DNA from: Ruminococcus sp.
GTDB taxonomy: Bacteria; Bacillota; Clostridia; Oscillospirales; Acutalibacteraceae
Direction: 5' to 3'
DNA length: 64,000 nt
Assembly: GCA_017473775.1 (NCBI GenBank)
Contig: JAFUJH010000041.1
Location: 1 to 64,000, forward strand
Below are positions 7,967-16,531 of this stretch, in pieces. The notes beneath the pieces are model-generated. The model searched no databases and was not told where the DNA came from. It saw only the letters and a program-made list of their open reading frames with translations. A program made the position numbers and the translations under genes. Within the stretch, counting starts at the first letter, position 1. Each line of letters opens with the position of its first letter.

Positions 7967-8179
7967 ATGGATATCATCAAAGTTTTTGGAACAAATGTAA
8001 AGAAATATCGGATTCAAAGCGGACTATCTCAGGAAGCTTTTGCAGAAAAGTGCGGATTGCACCGTACCTATATTAGTGCCATCGAATGTTATCGAAGAAG
8101 TATTTCATTGGAAAATATTCAGCGAATAGCAGATGCGTTAAATATAGATACCTATAAATTGTTTATCGAGGAGGAATAG
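7967..8179 (+). CDS. Restriction-modification controller (C) protein, XRE/HTH
   Basis: A 70-aa protein that is almost only a Cro/C1-type helix-turn-helix: LSQEAFAEKCGLHRTYISAIE forms the HTH at about residues 19-39, followed by the RxxxSLxNIxRIADAL core. Size and sequence are typical of C proteins, homodimeric regulators that delay nuclease expression until DNA is methylated. A strong AAGGAGGG lies 8 nt before the ATG. The next gene starts 3 nt after its stop, so the two form one operon. Function is inferred from family and context. Confidence 0.88.
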   Translation: MDIIKVFGTNVKKYRIQSGLSQEAFAEKCGLHRTYISAIECYRRSISLENIQRIADALNIDTYKLFIEEE

Positions 8180-8182
8180 AAA

Positions 8183-9019
8183 GTGGAGCAAAGAAACAGG
8201 TCTGAAGGATGGGAGTATGCTAAAAAAACAGGACACGACAACGAAAGATTGGTTGCTGAACTTACACGATCTGATCCTTCAATTCAACAACGAATTCTTT
8301 CATGTGTTCATTTAGAAAATGAGCAAATCATCCGAGTTGAATATGGCGGCATATGCGAAAAGAATGTTGAATGTATTTTTTCCGGTGAAAACACAAAATC
8401 AAAAACAGATATGTGGCTCGTTTTAGAGAGCGGTAAGCATATTAATGTTTCTGTTAAGAAAGATAACAAAGGACAAGCTTTTCTTGTTAGCATTGATCGT
8501 TTTATTCGTGGATTTGAACTCCAGTATAATGAAAAGATACCATACAAAGTGAAACGTGCGCTCGAACTATATTTTGGTTCTGCAGAAGATATCCCCGAAA
8601 TAATCAATAAATATGCAACAAATAACATTTCGTTGCAGGTAAGAAAGCACCGACTTGTTGCAAGCACTCTAAAAGCATACGATGATGAGTTAGCAAATCT
8701 TCTTTTATCATGGATCAATGAACATATACAAGAGCTTTTTGATTATTGTTTTGCTCGGGGACTTGCAAAAAGCTCTGCTGATTGGGCACATATTATTTGG
8801 TATAAAAATATGCTTGGAGAATATAATTTTGATGAAATGATCAATATTGCAGAAGCAAAAACTGCCTTCTCAAGCTCAGCAGTTTACGGTCCCAGAAACG
8901 GCGGCAGCACTATACAACTGCCTTTTGGATTCATTGAATGGCACAGCCCACGAAAAACGATTCCCGGCAACATCCAGTTTCATCATAAATACGATAAAAT
9001 TATAAATGCTCTCAAGTAA
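8183..9019 (+). CDS. Putative type II restriction endonuclease
   Basis: A 278-aa protein not recognised at family level. Position behind a C-protein gene and convergent with a C5 methyltransferase marks it as the nuclease partner. A possible PD-(D/E)xK-type site is seen as D76 (KTDMWLVLES) followed 16 residues later by K92 in NVSVKK, where a Ser takes the place of the usual Asp/Glu. The C-terminus has a His/Arg-rich patch (EWHSPRKTIPGNIQFHH) that might contact DNA. The start overlaps no other gene; GAGGAGG lies just upstream inside the C gene. It is visibly richer in A+T than the flanking housekeeping genes, suggesting transfer. Target site unknown. Confidence 0.7.
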   Translation: MEQRNRSEGWEYAKKTGHDNERLVAELTRSDPSIQQRILSCVHLENEQIIRVEYGGICEKNVECIFSGENTKSKTDMWLVLESGKHINVSVKKDNKGQAFLVSIDRFIRGFELQYNEKIPYKVKRALELYFGSAEDIPEIINKYATNNISLQVRKHRLVASTLKAYDDELANLLLSWINEHIQELFDYCFARGLAKSSADWAHIIWYKNMLGEYNFDEMINIAEAKTAFSSSAVYGPRNGGSTIQLPFGFIEWHSPRKTIPGNIQFHHKYDKIINALK

Positions 9020-9020
9020 A

Positions 9021-9060
9021 GAATAACCCCTGTTAACTTAATGCTGACAGGGGTTGCTTT
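9021..9060. terminator. Shared terminator between nuclease and methyltransferase genes
   Basis: AACCCCTGT (9025-9033) pairs with ACAGGGGTT (9047-9055), extended by two more pairs. T-rich sequence on the plus side ends the restriction gene; it lies between two convergent genes and can serve both. Confidence 0.8.
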
Positions 9061-9063
9061 TAC

Positions 9064-10134
9064 TTATTCTTTTATTGCTTTTAGCATCTGCTTTGCAATT
9101 GCGACGGAAAGTAGCGGAGGGACAGCGTTGCCAATCTCCAATCGCTTCATGCTATCGGAGCCGAAGAACTTATAGTTATCAGGAAAGCTCTGAAGTCTTG
9201 CACCCTCGCGAATAGACATCGCTCTTGAGTCTCTGGGATGAATACATCTGGATGAGGAAGGACAAGCAAAATTTCTGGTTATTGTAGTTGAGGGTCGATC
9301 CCACCAAAGTTTAGCATAGGTGTTACCATATCCGCTCTTTGGACGGATATCCTCAGGAAGATCGTCCTTGCTCTGACCATCCTTGAGCGTTTCCATAATT
9401 CTGATCAGATGTGCTCCGTTTTTGGGAGCACTGTGTTCGGTAAGTCCCTGAGATGAGCCTCTCACAAAATGTAAGAAATCATTATCAGCTTGATAAGCAT
9501 ATTCAGCAGCAGATTGTCCGCTCTTTAAAACAGGCAAATCGCCTATTGCTTGTCTGAGTGTAACATAAGGCTTCAAACCCTCGCCATGCGTTGGAGCAGG
9601 AAAATCAAAGTTATTCTCCCCTTTGAATCCGACAAGAAACACTCGCTCTCTTTGCTGTGGAACACCATAATCTACTGCGTTCAGTACCTTGTAATTAAGC
9701 TTATACCCTAATTCTACAAACTCTGCTTGAATACGCTTAAATAATCTGCCCTTATCCATACTCAAGATACCAACAACATTCTCAAAAACAAAAGCTCTCG
9801 GCTTGAGAATATTTAAAATCCGCTTGTACTGCATAAACAGATTTGCACGGTCATCCATTTGACGTTTACCTAAAGTAGAATATGACTGGCAAGGAGGACC
9901 TCCGACAATGATATCAATTTGTTCACCATTCAAAGATTCAGCGATCATTTCCTCTGTTAGTTCATTAATATCGCAATTCAACATTTTTACGCTTGGATGA
10001 TTCAAATTATATGCAGTAGCAATATCTTTTTCTATCTCATTAGCAGCAAGAATTTCAAATTCCGGTAATGTAGAGAAGCCGTAACTAAGACCACCTACTC
10101 CTGCAAAGAGATCCATTATTTTATATTTTGACAT
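9064..10134 (-). CDS. DNA (cytosine-5) methyltransferase of the R-M system
   Basis: Transfers a methyl group from SAM to cytosine C5 in the recognition site, protecting host DNA. All core motifs are in order: I DLFAGVGG (8-15), IV GGPPCQSYS with catalytic C82, VI FENV (E118), VIII QQRERVF (about 160-166), IX RPSTTIT, and X GNAVPP (335-340). The target recognition domain lies between VIII and IX, about 190-290. At 356 aa it is complete. AGGAAG precedes the ATG, 35 nt after the rpiB stop with no terminator between, so it is probably expressed with the fhs-tsaE-tsaB-rpiB operon, unlike the nuclease. Confidence 0.95.
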   Translation of the reverse strand: MSKYKIMDLFAGVGGLSYGFSTLPEFEILAANEIEKDIATAYNLNHPSVKMLNCDINELTEEMIAESLNGEQIDIIVGGPPCQSYSTLGKRQMDDRANLFMQYKRILNILKPRAFVFENVVGILSMDKGRLFKRIQAEFVELGYKLNYKVLNAVDYGVPQQRERVFLVGFKGENNFDFPAPTHGEGLKPYVTLRQAIGDLPVLKSGQSAAEYAYQADNDFLHFVRGSSQGLTEHSAPKNGAHLIRIMETLKDGQSKDDLPEDIRPKSGYGNTYAKLWWDRPSTTITRNFACPSSSRCIHPRDSRAMSIREGARLQSFPDNYKFFGSDSMKRLEIGNAVPPLLSVAIAKQMLKAIKE

Positions 10135-10169
10135 TGCGTCTTCCTCAACTTAATGAATTAATGATTTCA

Positions 10170-10619
10170 TTAGCAGGAAAACTCGCCGTTTTCGATTTGG
10201 GTGATCATATCTACTCGGCGGGTGTGGCGGTCGCCGTCGAAGGGAGTGCTCAGGAAAATCTCTGCAAGGCGGACTGCTGTATCAGCGTCGATTACTCTGC
10301 CGCCCATGGTGACAACATTTGTGTCGTTATGACGGCGTGTCATCTCTGCACAGAACTCGTTGGTAACTGTAGCTGCACGGACACCCTTGACCTTGTTGGC
10401 AACAATTGCAACGCCGATGCCAGTACCGCAACAGATGATGCCCTTCTCACACTCGCCCTTGGAAACTGCATTTGCTACTTTATAAGCATAAATAGGGTAA
10501 TCAACAGAGTCCTCGGTGTATGTGCCGAAATCGATATACTCAATCTCTGCCTTCTTCAGATATTCTACGATAGCGTTCTTGATTTCAAGTCCGCCGTGGT
10601 CACAACCAATTGCAATCAT
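10170..10619 (-). CDS. rpiB: Ribose-5-phosphate isomerase B
   Basis: Interconverts ribose 5-phosphate and ribulose 5-phosphate in the pentose phosphate pathway. The 149-aa protein has the RpiB/LacAB fold signature: IGCDHGG at the N-terminus, the CCGTGIG loop with the likely catalytic Cys at 64 (residues 63-64 both Cys), and RRHND with H97. AGGAG lies before the ATG. It follows tsaB by about 35 nt in the same direction. LacA/LacB-type galactose isomerases are related, but no tagatose genes are near, so RpiB is preferred. Confidence 0.94.
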   Translation of the reverse strand: MIAIGCDHGGLEIKNAIVEYLKKAEIEYIDFGTYTEDSVDYPIYAYKVANAVSKGECEKGIICCGTGIGVAIVANKVKGVRAATVTNEFCAEMTRRHNDTNVVTMGGRVIDADTAVRLAEIFLSTPFDGDRHTRRVDMITQIENGEFSC

Positions 10620-10653
10620 TTTTTAATCTCCTTTTATATTAAGTATTAATAGT

Positions 10654-11376
10654 TTAAGTGTTATTACTTTCTGCTTGTTTTTCCTGTCGTTCACGCTCTG
10701 CCTGAGAGAGCCTGAGATATGAAGGCAGAAGCTGTGCTGAAGTTACAGGCTTCTCCCCTGCTTTAATGTGGGCTTGTGCCGCCAAAGCAACAGAAGATGC
10801 TCGCTGAAAACGCAGTGCCTCGGGTGCCATTTCTACTGACCTTTGCAAGTCCATAAGCTCACGCATTGCAACGGTACTGCCGTCACCTACAAGGATAACC
10901 CGTTTGCCTTCGTATTGCTCTGCGATTTCTTTTTTTAGCTCTTCAAGTGAAATTGCACGGTCATCGCAAAGGCGGTGTACCTCGCCATATTCAATTGAGA
11001 ACATTGCGTTATATACCTGATTGCGTCTGGCGTCCATTACTGCACAGACAATGCAGTCTGTGAGCACAAGGTTGTATGCCATTGACTCAAGAGTTGACAC
11101 CGCCACACAAGGCAGGTCGTCAGGGAAAGCGATACCCTTTGCTACAGACACACCGATACGGACACCTGTAAATGACCCGGGGCCGTTGCTGACAGCAATA
11201 AGCTCAATGTCAGAAACTGTCTTACCTGTGACAGACAGGAGATTGTCAATCATAGGCACAAGAGTACGGCTATGAGTGAAATCTGTATTGACAAAGAACT
11301 CGCCTACGAGCTTTGCATCCTCAAACAATGCCACAGAGGCGGCGGTTGCTGAGGAGTCTATTGATAAAATTAACAT
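10654..11376 (-). CDS. tsaB: tRNA threonylcarbamoyladenosine biosynthesis protein TsaB
   Basis: TsaB is the ASKHA-fold partner of TsaD in making t6A37 on ANN-decoding tRNAs. MLILSIDSSATAASVAL and SNGPGSFTGVRIG are family landmarks. The frame is open to 11445, but that overlaps tsaE; the ATG at 11376 has AGGAAG before it and gives a normal 240-aa protein. It starts 4 nt after the tsaE stop. tsaD and tsaC are not in the window. Confidence 0.93.
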   Translation of the reverse strand: MLILSIDSSATAASVALFEDAKLVGEFFVNTDFTHSRTLVPMIDNLLSVTGKTVSDIELIAVSNGPGSFTGVRIGVSVAKGIAFPDDLPCVAVSTLESMAYNLVLTDCIVCAVMDARRNQVYNAMFSIEYGEVHRLCDDRAISLEELKKEIAEQYEGKRVILVGDGSTVAMRELMDLQRSVEMAPEALRFQRASSVALAAQAHIKAGEKPVTSAQLLPSYLRLSQAERERQEKQAESNNT

Positions 11377-11380
11377 TGTG

Positions 11381-11794
11381 TTACTTCCTTGTGATAATCC
11401 TTGTGTTTTCATCCTCGCCTCGGGATATCTCGATTCGGATAGCATCCGAGGGGATGTAGTCGATTATATTCTCGCTCCACTCGATAATAAGGATTCCCTT
11501 GCCAAGATAATCGTAGAAGCCTGTGGAGTACAGGTCATCCTCGTCCATAACCCGATACATATCGAAGTGGTAAATAGGAAACTTACCGCCCTGGTACTCG
11601 TTGACAATAGCAAAGGTTGGACTATGGACTCCGTTATCAAAGCCAAGCTGTGAACAGAAGCCGCGGGTGAATGTGGTCTTACCCACACCGAGACCGCCGA
11701 ACATTGCAACTACCTCGTCACCCTTGAGTGTGGATGCAATGTCTCTTGCAATCCGCTCTGTATCCTCCAGAGAATGTGATATATACTGCATCAT
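11381..11794 (-). CDS. tsaE: tRNA threonylcarbamoyladenosine biosynthesis ATPase TsaE
   Basis: Small P-loop ATPase (137 aa) that drives cycling of the TsaB-TsaD complex in t6A synthesis. The Walker A is GGLGVGKTT at about residues 33-41; FDMYR and IIEWSE are conserved family motifs. The start is one of two adjacent ATGs right after the fhs stop; no strong ribosome-binding site is seen, so translational coupling to fhs is likely. TsaE-TsaB pairing is common in Firmicutes. Confidence 0.95.
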   Translation of the reverse strand: MMQYISHSLEDTERIARDIASTLKGDEVVAMFGGLGVGKTTFTRGFCSQLGFDNGVHSPTFAIVNEYQGGKFPIYHFDMYRVMDEDDLYSTGFYDYLGKGILIIEWSENIIDYIPSDAIRIEISRGEDENTRIITRK

Positions 11795-11795
11795 A

Positions 11796-13463
11796 TCAGA
11801 AAAGACCGCTGATTATGCCTTCGGCGTCTACATCAATACGCTCTGCGGCAGGCACCTTGGGAAGTCCGGGCATGGTCATAATATCACCTGTATAAACAAC
11901 TACGAAGCCTGCACCGTTGGAAAGCTTCAAATCGCGGACTGTGATTGTATGACCAGTGGGAGCACCCAACTTTGCAGGGTCATCGGAAAGAGAATACTGA
12001 GTCTTTGCAACACAGACAGGGAGCTTGTCTGCGCCGAGAGCTGTAATCTCCTTGAGAGCCTTCTCGGCAGCTGCTGTGAAGTTGACAACCTCTGCACGAT
12101 AGATTTCTTTTGCAATAGTTTCTATCTTCTCGCGGATGGTCATTGTATCGGGATAGAGAAGCTTGAAGTCGGAGGGTTTGTCGCAAGCCTCTACTACCTT
12201 CTTGGCAAGCTCTACGCCGCCTGAGCCGCCGTTCGCGAATACATCGGAAAGTGCAAAGTCTGCACCCTTCTCGATACAATACTCCTTGATGAAATCGAGC
12301 TCAGCCTGAGAGTCTGTAAGGAAGCGGTTAATTGCTACTACTACAGGCACGCCGTACTTACGCATATTTTCAATATGAACGCCCAAGTTCACGATACCTG
12401 CCTTGAGTGCGTCAAGATTCTCTGCTGATACCTCAGTTTTAGGTACACCGCCGTTATACTTGAGAGCACGGCAGGTTGCAACTACAACTACTGCAGAGGG
12501 CTTGAGGTTTGCATAACGACACTTGATGTCAAAGAATTTCTCTGCTCCTAAGTCTGAGCCGAAGCCAGCCTCGGTAATGCAGTAATCTGCAAGCTTCAGA
12601 GAAAGCTTAGTTGCACGGACAGAGTTACATCCGTGAGCGATATTTGCAAAGGGACCGCCGTGCATAACTGCAGGAGTACCCTCGATTGTCTGTACAAGGT
12701 TGGGCTTGAGAGCATCCTTGAGGAGGGCTGTCATTGCACCCTGAGCGTTAATGTCACGGGCATAGACAGGCTCACCGCTGTAGGTATATGCTACAAGGAT
12801 ACTGCCAAGACGCTCTTTAAGGTCATTGATATCCTTTGAAAGGCAGAGAATTGCCATAACCTCGGAAGCAACTGTGATAATGAAGCCGTCCTCACGGGGA
12901 ACGCCGTTGAGCTTACCGCCAAGACCCACATTGATATATCTGAGGGCACGGTCGTTCATATCAAGGCAACGCTTAATAAGGATTCTGCGCTGGTCAATGC
13001 CCAGATAATTACCCTGCTGGAGGTGGTTATCAAGCATTGCACAAAGGAGGTTGTTTGCTGATGTGATGGCGTGCATATCACCTGTGAAGTGAAGGTTGAT
13101 ATCCTCCATAGGAAGCACCTGGCTGTAACCGCCGCCTGCGGCACCACCCTTGATACCGAACACAGGGCCCAGAGAAGGCTCACGCAATGCGATGATTGCA
13201 TTCTTGCCTATCTTAGCCATAGCCTGTCCAAGTCCGCAAGTGGTTGTGGTCTTACCCTCGCCTGCAGGAGTGGGGTTGATAGCGGTGACAAGGATAAGCT
13301 TGCCGTCGGGCTTAGAAGCCAAACGGGCAGACAGCTCATCGCTGAGCTTGGCTTTATATCTGCCGTAAAGCTCCAGTTCCTCAAAGGAAACTGAAAGCTT
13401 CTCTGCAATTTCTGTAATAGGACGAAGCTCGGTCTGTTGTGCAATCTGGATATCTGACAGCAT
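11796..13463 (-). CDS. fhs: Formate--tetrahydrofolate ligase
   Basis: ATP-dependent synthesis of 10-formyl-THF from formate and THF, feeding one-carbon metabolism. The 555-aa length is typical. The P-loop [11 protein letters not shown] is at 65-75, followed by the family block [20 protein letters not shown] and the folate-region segments. AAGGAGCGG precedes the ATG. It leads the operon fhs-tsaE-tsaB-rpiB-methyltransferase from a promoter at 13517-13545. No other Wood-Ljungdahl gene is nearby, so it probably serves purine synthesis rather than acetogenesis (inference). Confidence 0.97.
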   Translation of the reverse strand: MLSDIQIAQQTELRPITEIAEKLSVSFEELELYGRYKAKLSDELSARLASKPDGKLILVTAINPTPAGEGKTTTTCGLGQAMAKIGKNAIIALREPSLGPVFGIKGGAAGGGYSQVLPMEDINLHFTGDMHAITSANNLLCAMLDNHLQQGNYLGIDQRRILIKRCLDMNDRALRYINVGLGGKLNGVPREDGFIITVASEVMAILCLSKDINDLKERLGSILVAYTYSGEPVYARDINAQGAMTALLKDALKPNLVQTIEGTPAVMHGGPFANIAHGCNSVRATKLSLKLADYCITEAGFGSDLGAEKFFDIKCRYANLKPSAVVVVATCRALKYNGGVPKTEVSAENLDALKAGIVNLGVHIENMRKYGVPVVVAINRFLTDSQAELDFIKEYCIEKGADFALSDVFANGGSGGVELAKKVVEACDKPSDFKLLYPDTMTIREKIETIAKEIYRAEVVNFTAAAEKALKEITALGADKLPVCVAKTQYSLSDDPAKLGAPTGHTITVRDLKLSNGAGFVVVYTGDIMTMPGLPKVPAAERIDVDAEGIISGLF

Positions 13464-13516
13464 AATATGTTCCGCTCCTTTTATATAAATAAATATGATA
13501 CTAAAATATCAGATTA

Positions 13517-13545
13517 ATTATACCACCCGCAGCAGGTTAGTTCAA
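13517..13545 (-). promoter_or_regulatory. fhs operon promoter
   Basis: On the minus strand TTGAAC (13540-13545), 17-nt spacer, and a perfect TATAAT (13517-13522) preceded by TGG. Start near 13510, some 47 nt before the fhs ATG. Confidence 0.8.
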
Positions 13546-13572
13546 GTATTTTGAGAACTTTTCTCTTTTGTC

Positions 13573-13601
13573 TTGATATTTCATTTGTATTTCTATATAA
13601 T
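13573..13601 (+). promoter_or_regulatory. rodA promoter
   Basis: TTGATA (13573-13578), 17-nt spacer, perfect TATAAT (13596-13601). Start is expected near 13608, giving a leader of about 20 nt with GGCGGTG before the ATG at 13628. It is divergent from the fhs promoter. Confidence 0.8.
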
Positions 13602-13627
13602 AAATAAACATGAAAGGCGGTGTGCAG

Positions 13628-14791
13628 ATGAGAAAAATCTTTTCGGGGATAGGCGACTATATTATAAGCTCCGATAAATTATTATGGCTTGCAACATTGT
13701 CTGCAACCGTTTACAGCGTTCTTCTGCTTACTAGCGTTGAGCGTGCAGGCGGAAGCTTTGTACGGACTCAGATACTGGCGGCTGTGATTGGATACACGGT
13801 GGCAGTAATCATATCTATGATAGATTATGAATATATCGCCCGTGTATGGTGGGCCCTTGCCTTTGTGTCTATAGGGTTGTTTTCGGCTGTGTTCCTGTTT
13901 GGTATAACCGTTGCAGGTACTGATGACACGGCGTGGCTGAGGCTGCCGGGTGGAATTACTTTCCAGCCCTCTGAGCTTGTAAAGATTTGCTTTATTGTTA
14001 CATTTGCAAAGCATCTGGATTATCTGAAAAAGACAGGCAGACTCAAGACTATAGGTGCTGTTATAATGCTTGTTGCACATGCACTTGTGCCCATTGCAAT
14101 TATACACTTTCAGGGTGATGACGGCTCTGCACTTATATTCTTCTTCATAGCTCTTATTATGATGTTCACTGCAGGTGTGCAGGCAAGGTACTTTGTGATA
14201 TTGCTGTGCGGTATATCCATTGGTATTCCTGTGCTGTGGAATGTGGTTATGAACGATGAGCACAGAAACAGGATTCTGGCACTGATGGATATTGACGGCA
14301 ACGCGCTGACAGACTACGGATATCAGCAGTATCAGAGTAAGGTATCAATTGCATCAGGCGGAGTATCAGGCTCAGGAATCGGACAGGGCTACAGAACAGG
14401 TATCGGATATGTACCTGAGCAGGAGAATGACTTTATCTTCTCAGTTTCAGGTGAGGAATGCGGATTCATCGGCACAATGCTGGTGCTCTTAATTCTGCTT
14501 TTGATAATTATCAGAGTATTTATGAATGCACAGAGAGCAAGGGATGAGTTAGGCTCTTATATCTGCTACGGTATGTTTGCACTTGTAGCATCCCAGACAA
14601 TAATCAACATTGGTATGGTTATCGGACTTCTGCCGGTTATCGGTATTACTCTCCCCTTCTTCAGTGCAGGCGGCTCGTCGGCAATGTGTCTGTACTTTGG
14701 CATAGGGCTTGTGCAGAGTGTGCATATGCATAATAAAGATGTAGACTCGGTAACAGTAAGCTACACGAGAAACGAGCGAATTAAAATTTAA
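13628..14791 (+). CDS. rodA: SEDS-family peptidoglycan glycosyltransferase, RodA type
   Basis: Polytopic membrane protein, 387 aa with about ten transmembrane helices, that polymerises glycan strands during cell elongation. SEDS signatures are present: WLRLPGGITFQPSELVKI in the middle, GQGYRTGIGYVPEQENDFIFSVSGEECGF-type loop (about 260-290), and LPFFSAGGSS near the end. The frame opens at 13610, but the GGCGGTG site favours the ATG at 13628. FtsW and SpoVE are close relatives; RodA is chosen for its short length and absence of division genes nearby. Confidence 0.85.
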   Translation: MRKIFSGIGDYIISSDKLLWLATLSATVYSVLLLTSVERAGGSFVRTQILAAVIGYTVAVIISMIDYEYIARVWWALAFVSIGLFSAVFLFGITVAGTDDTAWLRLPGGITFQPSELVKICFIVTFAKHLDYLKKTGRLKTIGAVIMLVAHALVPIAIIHFQGDDGSALIFFFIALIMMFTAGVQARYFVILLCGISIGIPVLWNVVMNDEHRNRILALMDIDGNALTDYGYQQYQSKVSIASGGVSGSGIGQGYRTGIGYVPEQENDFIFSVSGEECGFIGTMLVLLILLLIIIRVFMNAQRARDELGSYICYGMFALVASQTIINIGMVIGLLPVIGITLPFFSAGGSSAMCLYFGIGLVQSVHMHNKDVDSVTVSYTRNERIKI

Positions 14792-14804
14792 TATGTGATA
14801 AAGT

Positions 14805-14840
14805 TAAACCCCGTTGAAATTAATCAACGGGGTTAGTTTT
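14805..14840 (+). terminator. rodA terminator
   Basis: AACCCCGTTGA (14807-14817) pairs with TCAACGGGGTT (14824-14834) around a 6-nt loop, followed by AGTTTTG. Confidence 0.85.
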
Positions 14841-14850
14841 GTATTCTTAA

Positions 14851-14980
14851 TCGAGGCAAGCACTTCGTGCTCTACACCTCATCCACCGCAAGCGGTCCCC
14901 CTTTTCCTTGCAGGAACGGCAAATCCTCTGTCTGCTTCGCAGACATTTCCCCTGTTAGGGGAATTTCCTCAAGGAGAAGC
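14851..14980. repeat. Hairpin-mosaic intergenic repeat
   Basis: A string of short perfect palindromes: AGCAC/GTGCT (14859-14871), ACCGC/GCGGT (14885-14896), GTCTGC/GCAGAC (14930-14944), TTCCCC/GGGGAA (14947-14963) and a weaker one at 14964-14977. The wording (ACCTCATCCACCGCAAGCGG) resembles dispersed intergenic repeats common in gut Clostridia, from general memory. It has no coding frame of note and sits between two converging genes, a typical place for such elements. Confidence 0.6.
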
Positions 14981-15010
14981 CTTTCCACCATCATTATGAA
15001 ATAAGGGTAA

Positions 15011-16531
15011 TTATTGTAATTCAAACAACCAAGCGATGGTCTCGGGCATTATCATACGCCATGCGTATTCGTTATGTGAGAAGGAGTCCTCGTGGACGAA
15101 AATCATCTTCTCCTCAGGATATCCAAGCTGTACCATCCACTGAGGCATTGCCTGCGCATAAGGATTGAGCTCCTTTTCGAGGCTGTCACCGCCGCCGTTG
15201 TAGAAATAGATTCTGGGGAGGTTGGATGCATCTGTGAAGTCAAACTTTGCAAGGTAGTTATCCCAGTCGGATTTATCAAAGAGCATAAACGCAGGAGAAA
15301 TTGCACCAATTTTGCCGAAAACATCCATATTCTCCATACCGATATAGAAGGCTTCGATACCGCCTGAGGAGGAGCCGATAATGGCGTTGTCCTTGGGGTC
15401 TGCAGATACATTATAGTTAGCCTGAACGAAAGGTACTACGGTATCGGCAACAAAGTTTGCGAAGGTTTCGCCTGAGCCGTTTTCAAAGCCCTGTGTGTTA
15501 TAGGGAGATATAACATCACCGATATCTGGAGTGAGCTCGTTGTCACGGTTGCGACAGTTATCGATACCTACAAGAATAAAACCGTCATGTCCGTTATTCT
15601 GCAGGCAGGTAGCGATTTTGTCAGTTACCCATCCGCCGTAACCGTTGGTAGTACCGAGGAACTGATTCTGTCCGTCAAGGAGATAGATTACCTGATAAGA
15701 CTTTGAAGTATCAGCAGGGTCATATCCGTTGGGAGTCCAGATTGTGATGGGCTTCTGGTAACCATCGGGATAATCAAGCTTTACGGTTGTCTGGTTACCG
15801 TAGTCGGCTTCATCAAAAGCATATACACCTAAAGCCATGGAGGTTTTTGGAGTGTCCTTGGCAATATAGAAGCCAGAGCTTGCAACGGAAATAGCGGCAT
15901 TCATGGACTGGGTCTTATTACCATTATTGAACACTACTCTGTTATACTCGGACACATCAACATTCATTTTGTAGATTTGCTCGCCGAAATCGTTAGTGCC
16001 GTGGAAAGTCATCTTCACGCCGGGCCAAGTTGCGTTTTCTTTCTGAGCAGCTTCGTTATACAGGTATGCATATACAGCAGGCCAGCTCTTGTTATTAGAG
16101 AAGTAGATTGTGATATTGGTATCCATTTTTTCCTCCGGCTCTGTGGGTGTTGTTGAGGGCTCTGTGGTTGCAGTTGTGGTATCCTCAGGAGTAGTTGTTG
16201 ACTCAGAAGGAGTGGTGTCAAATACAATCTCCTCGCCTACAGGATAATCAACAGGTATATCAGCAACATACTTCTGGATAACTGTGGCATCCTTGATAGT
16301 GATGCTTGCATCCTCATCAGCATCTGCAGTAATCAGAGCATAGTCGGTTATAGTCTCAATCTGAGCTACATGCTTCTGAATCAGGGTTGCATCCTTGATG
16401 TTGACCTGTTCATCCAAATCAGCATCTCCCAGATAATAAATCAGAGAATCAACGGCTGATACTGCAAATACTGCTGACAGCATCATTACAATTACCAGCA
16501 ACAGGGACAAAAGAGCATTAAACTTCTTCAT
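15011..16531 (-). CDS. Secreted dockerin--CBM26-like--esterase protein
   Basis: A 506-aa exported enzyme. In order: signal peptide (1-26); dockerin (about 33-92) with two calcium loops, D36/D38/D40/N44/D47 and D70/D72/D74/D81, each followed by the helix DATxIQK; Thr/Pro/Glu-rich linker (about 105-135); a module resembling starch-binding CBM26 (about 138-225; ITIYFSNNKSW, WPGVKM, VVFNNG); and an esterase-D type alpha/beta-hydrolase (about 245-506) with nucleophile S388 in GSSSGG and a likely His in SFSHNEYAW. The dockerin should attach it to a cohesin scaffold, as in the R. bromii amylosome. Start at 16531 has AGGAGG; the ORF's upstream part lies inside addA. Substrate unknown. Confidence 0.85.
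   Translation of the reverse strand: MKKFNALLSLLLVIVMMLSAVFAVSAVDSLIYYLGDADLDEQVNIKDATLIQKHVAQIETITDYALITADADEDASITIKDATVIQKYVADIPVDYPVGEEIVFDTTPSESTTTPEDTTTATTEPSTTPTEPEEKMDTNITIYFSNNKSWPAVYAYLYNEAAQKENATWPGVKMTFHGTNDFGEQIYKMNVDVSEYNRVVFNNGNKTQSMNAAISVASSGFYIAKDTPKTSMALGVYAFDEADYGNQTTVKLDYPDGYQKPITIWTPNGYDPADTSKSYQVIYLLDGQNQFLGTTNGYGGWVTDKIATCLQNNGHDGFILVGIDNCRNRDNELTPDIGDVISPYNTQGFENGSGETFANFVADTVVPFVQANYNVSADPKDNAIIGSSSGGIEAFYIGMENMDVFGKIGAISPAFMLFDKSDWDNYLAKFDFTDASNLPRIYFYNGGGDSLEKELNPYAQAMPQWMVQLGYPEEKMIFVHEDSFSHNEYAWRMIMPETIAWLFELQ

Noticed and set aside
7725..10134. Genomic island inserted at tRNA-Leu with att repeats
   Set aside because: The R-M genes lie on the 5' side of the tRNA, no integrase is present and I see no duplicate of the tRNA 3' end nearby.
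10128..10649. 173-codon plus-strand frame opposite rpiB
   Set aside because: Complete overlap with a certain gene on the other strand and no ribosome-binding site.
11601..12224. 207-codon plus-strand frame spanning tsaE and fhs
   Set aside because: Crosses the junction of two certain genes on the other strand; Cys-rich translation without domains.
14851..14980. CRISPR-like array
   Set aside because: Palindromes differ in sequence and spacing; there is no repeated unit.
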